Shown piece by piece: positions 28,885-37,694 of a stretch of 37,694 bases of DNA; positions within the stretch are counted from its first letter, which is position 1; each line of letters begins with the position of its first letter. Origin of the DNA: Saccoglossus kowalevskii (taxonomy: Eukaryota > Hemichordata > Enteropneusta > Harrimaniidae); contig NW_003120934.1 of assembly GCF_000003605.2 (NCBI RefSeq), positions 1 through 37,694 of the forward strand. Reading direction: 5' to 3'. The notes beneath the pieces were generated by a model. The model did not search any database. It saw nothing but the letters and a program-made list of their open reading frames with translations, and was not told the DNA's origin. The position numbers and the translations under genes are program-made.

Positions 28885-31800
28885 GTAAGTGAGACTCATG
28901 CTAGAATTGAACGAATAAACCAAGCTCGTTTCTGCAATCCCACTTTCACTGGACGCACTCACCTGTAGAATGCATGCCTGGCATGCCATCCATTATTTTA
29001 ATGACCTTTTTAGAAATTGCCCCGAGATCGCATATTAGTTAGTGAATATGTCCCCAATCTGATGAACGCAATCTGCTCTGAGTGACGTGAAAACAGACGC
29101 GCGTATAAGTGCTCCCTGTTCACTGCTTGTGTGTTGTGTTAATCATCGTGTACAAAATAACGTTGCATTGTATTGCATGTTGTATAAATAGATGGAACGT
29201 ACATGTCTACTCTAAGGTTACGGGAGAATATGGGTCAATTGCAATTCCGACCAGACCAGACTAAATTAAAGACATTTGACTTTAAATCAAAGTTTTCTCG
29301 TATTGTACTTGCGTCACTGTTTCAACGTGAATTAATTACGTAGTATTTTAAAACAAATGAACAACGCAAGTACGTTTGTTTTGTTTTCTCAAAGGAATTA
29401 ACGAATAATTCAGCATCCCAAAGTGCAATAAATTTCTATTGTTTCTTAGAAATGAATTGAAAGCATCGCCTTTCAATGGCCAAGTGTACGGTGTAGCAAA
29501 ATCACTGCTTTAATTATCATTTTTCCTTCTGAAGCTGTTAATTTGTATTGGCTATCCCTGAAGGTTTTAAACAAGCAATATTGTAAATGGCCTGAGGAGA
29601 ACATCGATCACCCCCCCCCCCCAAATAAAAGAATTTTTTTTACAACATTGCCAAAGTGTCAAATTGTTAAAAGCTGTATTGATGAACCTTCAGTAATGCA
29701 GTCTTAACATCCGTAATCACTAAATGCAATGGTTGATCTGTCAAGAAATAAGGTGAATACAGATATTGAATTACTGAATTTTTTCTTCGTAGCCCACAAA
29801 TCCCAGAATTAATTTAAAACTATATTAGCTCTATTAGTAGTGCATATGCGTATGTAAAAAACAGATGCGAGTCTGTTAAAATAATTCATATTTTAATGAT
29901 CTACCATTAATGTAATTTTTAGCGTACATATGCACTTCTATTGGAGATGCAATTCTAATGAAGCAAATATGGTACATGTATATATTATTTCTAACCGCAT
30001 TGTTTTATCTGTAATGAACCTAACCTGCATATATTTTTTATATATTTTTTGTTTCTAATTTTAGATTAAAATGACAGAATTTTTGAAAATTAATGCATCA
30101 TGATCTGAATTATACATGTATAATAGATTAATTTGTGGAAGATGTTTGAATTAATGTACTGTAGACTGCTTTAATTTCCTTAGCCAAATTTGCATGTTTT
30201 TGGAAAGGTGCTCTAAATCAGAGAATTTTGTAGGAGAATCTCTAGCAGTGAAAATTTATTAATTTTATAGTATGTATAGTGATATATAATAGCTGTTTCT
30301 ACACATGTTGGGTTTTAATGTTCTTTTCTGCAGTTATATTTACACCATTTGGACAACATGTGCTGTCTATCCAATGGGCTGGGACTCTCTGCTAGGGGTA
30401 TACATTTGTTTTAGCCACATAGTACGACTAATACTACATTGTTTTCTGAACTAAACACCAACCTGTTGAGCCACTCTGAGGCTGCAAAAAATTGTAAATA
30501 TTGAAGTAGCAAATATAGTCAATTTAAATATCACTGGCGCCAGACAGGTTTTGAATTTCACATGTAGTGGTGCACAAGTAAATTGAACACGTTGATTAAC
30601 GACCCACTCAGTGGTGTTGAATGTTTCTGGTTGAAATTGACAATGCTGCCATGTTGTAACAGCAAGAAGCTGGAATGTGACTGAGGCAATCTTTGTTTAC
30701 TTGTTGTCGAAAGCATCAAGGAGATAGTCAATGGACTTTTTAATCACATTCCACTTGGATTTCTCTCAATGTTTCTGTTTCATTTCTAAAAATGTTACAC
30801 AAAAGTGACAACACATAATTAGAAATAATTTGGACAGCGGGAATAGAAAACACTACACATACATACATGTAGTAATTTATAATTGGCCAAAAAAAATGTA
30901 AAAATGAGTAATTATCATGGTTTTATCTTGTTTTGTTCTCAATGCCTTAACCTTCAATGACTGTTTTCAAAACGTCTCTGGTTACTACATGTACCATTGT
31001 ATATCATGACTTCTGGTTGAAACTAAACACAACACTTTAAAAAATAGCAAAGTGCTATGAATGAAGCGTTTGTTGATATGAAACTGAAAACGACGCGTTG
31101 GTGACACTTTCATGTAATATTGTGTAACAAGGTTCAACTTATTTACTACTACATTTTATAATATATACCTGGCTGGCATTGGTAGTAGTTACGCAAGTAT
31201 TAGACTTTTAATAGGCAATGTTATCTGGTGTTTTATGTACGTTTCTGTGGCTGATCACATGTTTTTAGAGTCGTTGACGATTTTCTTGTATATGACTTGA
31301 TATTAATCCTAGTGAAAGTGGTGGTGAAAATGACGCATTTAAAGATTTAAAAGCAATTCTTCATTAATGAGTGTTAAAAGGTTAATGGAAACTTAAAAAG
31401 GTTATACCTACTAGGCATAGAGTCAATTCATTTGCATGCAAATCAGTCAATTCCTTTGTAACAAAGTGGCTAATTAATTCTGGAATTCAGAATGTTATTT
31501 CTTTTTACATTACATTCATCATCCTGTCAGTCTAGACTTTTTTTATTTTCACCCTTTTTCTGATTCCAGCTGCTTTGCTTTTTATTACTTGTGTTATAGG
31601 CTTCCCTTGAATTGTTTAAATCTAATTTGAATAATTTCTTGACGTTGTCTTGAAATTTCAACAGTTCAATAGGCTGATATTATTTGCAATCTTCAAAACA
31701 TTGTAGAGTACATTTTGTATTGGATTTTTTCACCTTAGTTTGAAATGAATACTGTCATTTCAATAATCCAACAGAAATTCTATCATTCTCACTATGAGAT

Positions 31801-33992
31801 ATTGTTGTCACTTTAGATAACATTTGATTCTATTAATTTGTTCATTGAGCAGCAAATTCTCTAAAATGGCATGTACATAAAGCTAGTTCAACTTTTTTTT
31901 TTACAGAAGAACTGGGTTTTTTTGTAGGAGTGCCATGAATCTTGTAATTAAGGTATCACACAGTTAAAAAAGTTTATAGAACAAAAAAAAATAAGCAGTG
32001 ATTTTAATGTTGAACAAATTACAAATAAATACAAACACAATGATCTGTGCTGTAGTGCAATCTCTTCACGCTGTTTCACATGTGAACAACTTACTTGTTT
32101 TCAAGGTGTTACAAATGTTGACTACTACTCGTGATTATAATAACAAACAAAAAAACTCAACTTTCGTTGAAATCAATTTTTTTCGTTCACACACAAACCC
32201 TCAATGCAAATGTTTTGTCCATGCATGTTCATTAAATGGTGAAAACTTCTTAGCATCGAAAATCAAGCTCCTCGAATTGTTCTTGTGTTGGCTGAGATCC
32301 AGATACATGTATGCACGATTATTCTTCGTCATGAAGTGGTGCCTGGTACTGACAGCTGTGAGTAAGGATATTGGCATGTGATAATCACTGATGTCTACTG
32401 TATTACCATTTACATTTCCTGGTTGAACTGCAGTACATTGACATACATACATAGTTTTATGTATTATTTCAGACCTCAGAACCACGATGATGTACAACCA
32501 TCAAACCACTAAGAATTCATTTCATGAAGAAAGAGATATAATTGGCGACTCAAATAAGAATATTGACAGCTTTAACAATTCGGTTATTATCATAATTTCC
32601 AAAACATAGCAGCCTCACTCCCCCAAAAGGATATTCCAAGGGTGGTTCACAACATATTCTTTTATTTATTTTTTTTTACAAAATGCAAAGCACTGTTGGT
32701 AAATTGTTTAATGTTAATAAGAAAAAAATTAAGATTCTTATGCAGACATAGAATTAAAACAGATAAGAAAATCAAATTAAAGTGAAAGTGACATATACTC
32801 GTAAATTTCAATTTAGCCTGTCTTTAGAAACGTTTTCAAATTACCGGGGGTATATTGTAATAGCAAACATTTGTATTGGCAAAAGTATAGGGAATTCTGT
32901 ATACTACAGTAGTATCTCACTGTGGTGGCATCACAGGCACATGTATGTATGTATGTGAACATGCATAGATTCATTGTAATTAATAGGAATTTGCAAAGGA
33001 AGGTGTAATACCAGTAATAATATACTCTATTAACCTGCCAGTTCCTAACCACTTAAAAACCATGTACATGTATCAGTATCACAACTTGTATGATGATATC
33101 AGCATTGGTACAGTCAAGTGCTATGGCTACTTACGATTGGTCAAGTGTGAGCTATAATATTACCGTAAAGATTAGAGTACAAGTACATGTATGCACAGAT
33201 GTAATGCATGTACTACCAAGTAGTATATGGGATGAAAATCTTGCATGAATTGAAGAAAGCGTGATGATCACAAAATGGCAGGACAAACCTATCATAACCT
33301 ATCTACAATTCTACTAATGCAAACAAGCAAGACTGAGAAAGGTCTAGTAATCAACTCTGATTATTTTGATATTGGTCTCGCTTGATCTGATCCGTATAAA
33401 CAAAAATTCTTTCATTAATTGATTTTCTAACACACAAATCTTGTTCACACGCATATATGTAAATACATTGTACATGGTGCATTGTGGTTATCATCACAGT
33501 AGAGGTTGGCGGTAATAAAGCAAAATAAAAAATATTTTTTCCCCGATTACCAGCCATATTTGTTTCATTAGAAGTGTATAGTAGAAATACACACGCATGT
33601 ATACATGTATACCAGAAAATGCATTTATTGTATTCTGGATAATGACTTTGTTTGATCACAACCTCGGTAGATATTTATGCATACATATAAGTATAAAACA
33701 CTAGGTGTTGTTATACATACATTGTATTTCAAAGTTTCGTCACAAGTTATAGCATGCTGTATTTTGCGGTATAACATGGTTATCTTGTATCGGTTACCTG
33801 TATACCGTACTACCTTATTAGAAATTACAAATTCTTTATATGGAATGATTATCTAATATTTCCAAGAGGAGACATTTGTGAAAACCAAGTTCATAGCAAG
33901 TGTTTTCTATTATCTGCCTTAGTTTTTGGCCATTCTAATCCAATTAGTGTTATTGGGGAAAATGAGGATACCACAAAGTATGCCCTAACAAG

Positions 33993-34188
33993 TACTGTAA
34001 AACGGTTAATTATTAACTGGGTTTTAATTTTGCTTATTTCGCTGTCAGGAAAACCCAGTGAATATGTAAAATTTAGCATAGAACACATTATCTAAATGAT
34101 AAAACCGTGAATTTAAAACCCAATGAATATGCCTGAAATGGTAAATCAGTGAAATTTAAACCCAGTAAAAATTAATCATTTTACAGTA
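33993..34188. mobile_element. Second palindromic MITE-like family, one copy (196 bp)
   Basis: Starts TACTGTAAAACGGTTAATTA, TTAACTGGGTTTTAATTT and ends AAATTTAAACCCAGTAAAAA, TTAATCATTTTACAGTA. The ends are inverted complements. It shares the terminal TACTGTAAAA and the Ts and As-rich palindromic plan with the 12259 family but has a different interior (repeated AACCCAGTGAATATG). Confidence 0.75.
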
Positions 34189-34956
34189 TATAGTGTTGGC
34201 AAAATCCTTCACTCCTTCTACAAACTATGATAAATTATATATATATGTTAAAGGCTGGCTTATTATTATCTATTACTCCTATGCTAAGTAACCACACTGC
34301 ATTACTGCCTTTAGTAAGACACCATAAGCTATTGTACACTAAATGAAAATTTCCCTTCTCTTCATTGGTACGCTGTAAGTCGGTATTTGTGTCAGTGTTA
34401 CGGACTTGGTCACACAATGCTTCAAATGGCATACCTGTGTCAATTGAGTCAATGCCTCGCTGATCTCTTTTAGTATGCGTACATATAGAAGAATACGCTT
34501 TGTGGGTTTGACGAGAGAAAGAACGTACATATTTTGAATACTTGATCACAGTAGGTATTGTTAGGTTTACGACTGAGACTATAAATAAGGGTAAATCTTG
34601 GCAATAGCTGTATAGAAATTAACATGCATACCTGACTATGCGACTAAACATAGATTTTTGACTAAATGGCACAGATACACTTGTACCATATCTGCTCTTA
34701 GTTGCGCATAGTTTAACAACTTTTCATATTTTAGAAAAAAAATGAAACAAAAATTTAAATGATGATTTCAAAATATAAAAATAAAAGTGCCAGTGTGTAC
34801 ATTTAAAAAAAATTGACATTTTTATTTTGGTCTCTTTTATTAAGGCCTGTCCAACTGTCCCAGATAGACAGATTTTAGCTTGGACCAGGTGATTGAACAA
34901 AAAATGCCTGTCCTAGTAAACAGACGAAACAAGTTTTACTAACTGCCTAAATGGGG

Positions 34957-35155
34957 TACTGTAGAATACTTTATTTTCGCTTGGAATTTATTTTTGCTAT
35001 TTTCGCTGAAAGGATGATTCCGTGAAAATAAAATCCAGCGAATATACTTTTTTCCCTATATTTCACATTCAACTCGTCAAAAATCAGTGAAAATAAATTC
35101 CATACAAAACACCCAGCGAAAATTAATTCCAGCGAAAATAAAGTATTTCACAGTA
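34957..35155 (+). mobile_element. Palindromic MITE-like element, copy C
   Basis: TACTGTAGAATACTTTATTT, TCGCTTGGAATTTATTTTTG through AGCGAAAATAAAGTATTTCA, CAGTA. Same family as 12259-12470, with an internal deletion of the CTCAAAAAGCCTTTT segment. Confidence 0.87.
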
Positions 35156-35853
35156 GTTCAAAATTGCTTGTATCCAGAGAATTGTTTTCAGAATTTGTAT
35201 AACAGCACAAACTCAACTATGAGACAATCCTGAACAACCACATTTATAATGTTGCACATGTAACGGGTAATCTTGTTGCCCTGTCCAGAAGAGTCTACAA
35301 CTAACCCAAAATATGGTCTTTCAATAGTTTTTGTTTTCATGGGTTATGACTTCCAGGCAGTGAAAAGTGTCCAGATTTTTGCTCCAGAGAATTTTTGTAT
35401 CTAGCAATAATAATATTTTTATGTCTTAGACTTAAAAAAAATATTATATTTATTTCATATTAAGCTGTTCCTGCTTTTCCAAATTTGGTTTTAAGGACAT
35501 TAATAGTTAGCAAGCAAATGATGCTGCGAACATTGCTTGGCTCACAACACTTGTATGTGATAAGGTGTACGTAGATGACCACACCTAGGAGGGGTTGCAT
35601 TTGTCAGTATCGAATGATTTTAATTGATACATGTAGCTTTCATTCCTATAATGACTCATTTGTGTACACGCGTACATGCATAGATCTGCACTCAATTGCT
35701 GCCTGAATGCCGGTGAATTGAGACACGCCCTGTTCATACAGGCCTGGCTTTAAAAGAACTGAATCAGATCACTTAAAAGGATTTTGTCCTTGACATTGTA
35801 TCCAGAAACAATACCAGAAACTCGTTGTCTAATTCAAGACCAATGTAAACTGT

Positions 35854-36048
35854 CACTGTAGAATACTTTATTTTTGCTATTTTTGATGAAGGAATGATTC
35901 AGTGAAAATAAAATCAGGCGAATATACCTTTTTTCCTATATTTCACATTCAACTCGTCAAAAATCAGTAGAAATAAATTGCATACAAAACACCCAAAAAG
36001 CCTTTTCAGCGAAAATTAATTCCAGCTAAAATAAAGTATTTTACAGTA
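35854..36048 (+). mobile_element. Palindromic MITE-like element, copy D
   Basis: Starts ACTGTAGAATACTTTATTTT and ends AGCTAAAATAAAGTATTTTA, CAGTA. Same family as 12259-12470, in the same orientation as copy C and about 700 bp from it. It lacks the first TTCGCTTGGAATTTA block, so the left arm is shortened. Confidence 0.85.
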
Positions 36049-37694
36049 TTAGATTATAATAATGTGATTATTGCAGTACATGATTAAACTACACAATCGA
36101 ACCGCTAATTGTAGACTTTACGTCTAAGGCAAGTGATATCACTCCACTAAAATAACACTATCACAAATCAAGACCAAGAATAGCTAATCACTCACATTGC
36201 TGCATTCAGGAGAGCTGGGTTTAGCTCTCGGGGCATTTTCAAAAAATCATGACGTGTAATAGCATTACTAGTATGGGAAAGGGGTGGTACATGTAATATG
36301 ATTAATTAATTTAAGTGTTGCATATCTATAATATAACATTGCGTTTTTATTTCATAGTGCATGCATGTACTGTTACATGTTTGCAACTATAAATTAGGGA
36401 TTTTGAAATGATTAGCTGGGGTTGCTAGTCACTTAATGTACATGGTTGAACTTGAAGGAATCTGAGTGGAATTTTCCTATAACCTGATTTTTCTAACACA
36501 TACTGTTCCCAAAGCTTTGTATCTCATGAAATGAAGTCTGCTATGAAGTGTAATACATGTATTTTGTAACAATCAAGAAATGTTAAATATAATATTATCG
36601 TCATGTATATAAAAATTCGGAAAACCTTGTAAAGTTTTAGTAAATAAAGTACTGAAAGTAAAAAGAACTTCTCCAAATAAATATTTCAGTGTAATAATAC
36701 ATGTAGCGTTTTGATTTATTTCTAATTAAAATAGCATTATGCTAAACAAGTTTACATGTATATAGCCATGCCTCTCAGTACAATTTTCAGTACAGTAAAT
36801 ATGTTACCAACATTAAATGCACAGAGAATTTTTTTTATAAATTCTTTGGTTAATTTTAGACCTTATGAATATTTTTATTTTAATTGGGGGGGGGGGGGGT
36901 TGTAAAAGGTAACTAATAGACTACACTAAGCTTTCTTCTCTGTCCTGTCTATCTCCACGTTGTCTTGTACTCTGTAGAGACGTCCTTATTGGTTTCATGC
37001 ACCATTAACTGTTTGTACTATGAACTAATTATTTGAATAATGCGAGTGTGACCGATTCATAAAAAATCTACTAAGAAGAGTAGACTGAATTTGGGAACAC
37101 GTCATTTCAGAAAGAAGTGAACATTTTTAGGTTTCATAGAGAGAGTGATGCCCCCCATCATGCTTCCACCAAATGCTTCCACCAAACATGGGTAAAAATT
37201 GTAACGAAAATAACAGTTGTCTTCAGTGACTCAGTGGAGTTACATGTATATTCCTGATATCATGGCTTATATTAGTGCGATTTAAAAAAAATTAATTTAT
37301 AATTTTAATAGTTTTCACTGTGGTAATATTTTCCATTCTACATGTAGACTATTAAATTTAATGTTCTCTCTTTTCTACTTTCAATTACACTGTTTTCCCC
37401 TTTGGCCCAGAAACAAACTTCATGTTTCTGGTTTGTGTCGTATCTAATTTTTGGCAGATTTAACAAAAAATGATCTTAATTTCCATGAAAATTCAAATTA
37501 AAAATTTTTTTTTAAATTTTAAAATAAAGACAAAACAGTCCAGCATCGATTTTTAGAAAGAAAATTGATCAAAAAATGTTTTCTTTACTTTTCTGGACTT
37601 TATGAAATATTTCAACGGATGTTGAATTGTGTTTGCATAAATTATTAATAATTTTACGTGAAATCTGTTATACATGTACATACACACAGTACAG

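Larger units (their letters stand above)
28885..37694. other. Apparent long first intron of the plus-strand gene
   Basis: 8.8 kb of AT-rich sequence to the right edge with no recognisable exon on either strand. It contains two copies of the palindromic MITE family, a related element, a C12 run (29611-29622), a G run of about 14 (near 36886), and about fifteen TACATGTA octamers. Confidence 0.5.

Noticed and set aside
31998-32381. 127-codon plus-strand open frame
   Set aside because: Biased toward AT-rich codons, no domain, overlapped by an antisense frame. It looks like chance in intron sequence.
7251-33674. CCTCGGTAGAT recurring at about 7251, 15140 and 33663
   Set aside because: Flanking sequence does not align convincingly between the three places, so a repeat family cannot be shown from this window alone.
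1-37694. Search for prokaryotic or defence-type gene systems, CRISPR arrays and tRNA genes
   Set aside because: Spliced gene structures, intron sizes and repeat types are animal. The tandem repeats are contiguous minisatellites without spacers, and no tRNA-like cloverleaf was noticed by eye.

Overview
The window is animal nuclear DNA. It is AT-rich, intron-dense and has no operons. Genes are split into short exons with consensus GT/AG junctions, and introns and spacers are full of minisatellites and short inverted-repeat elements. A secreted protein built as one fibronectin type III (FN3) domain per exon, a WSCD-like sulfotransferase, CpG-poor introns and very frequent TACATGTA palindromes suggest an aquatic invertebrate. 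A hemichordate or cephalochordate is possible, but the taxon is a guess. A 50-N gap shows this is a draft assembly.

Positions 1-16396 (minus strand) hold the 5' part of a large secreted or type I membrane protein. A signal-peptide exon (16343-16396) is followed by nine FN3 exons, each carrying one complete domain. Every junction after the signal exon is phase 1. The reconstructed part is 825 residues, and the gene continues past the left edge. Its introns hold a 1.4-kb 25-bp minisatellite, a 46-bp minisatellite ending at a splice donor and interrupted by a probable transposon, two copies of a palindromic MITE-like family, and simple repeats.

Positions 17967-22392 (minus strand) hold a complete four-exon gene for a 343-residue type II membrane sulfotransferase. 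It resembles the catalytic part of WSCD1/WSCD2 but has no WSC domain. Its second exon, with the PAPS-binding PSSGNTW motif, was found by reading the splice sites. A 441-bp inverted-repeat element lies between this gene's stop codon and the FN3 gene's start.

Positions 22393-28827 are the spacer between the sulfotransferase and a divergent plus-strand gene. It holds CACGTG E-boxes, several inverted-repeat elements (one with TTAA ends, one around the assembly gap), and a gap whose flanks duplicate each other.

Positions 28828-37694 (plus strand) start a third gene with a 19-codon signal-peptide exon, followed by at least 8.8 kb of apparent intron containing MITE copies and many TACATGTA octamers. 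Its product cannot be identified here.

I found no RNA genes, CRISPR arrays or recognisable viral genes, and nothing that convincingly forms a new multi-gene system. The main interest is in the repeats, the exon architecture and the WSC-less sulfotransferase.
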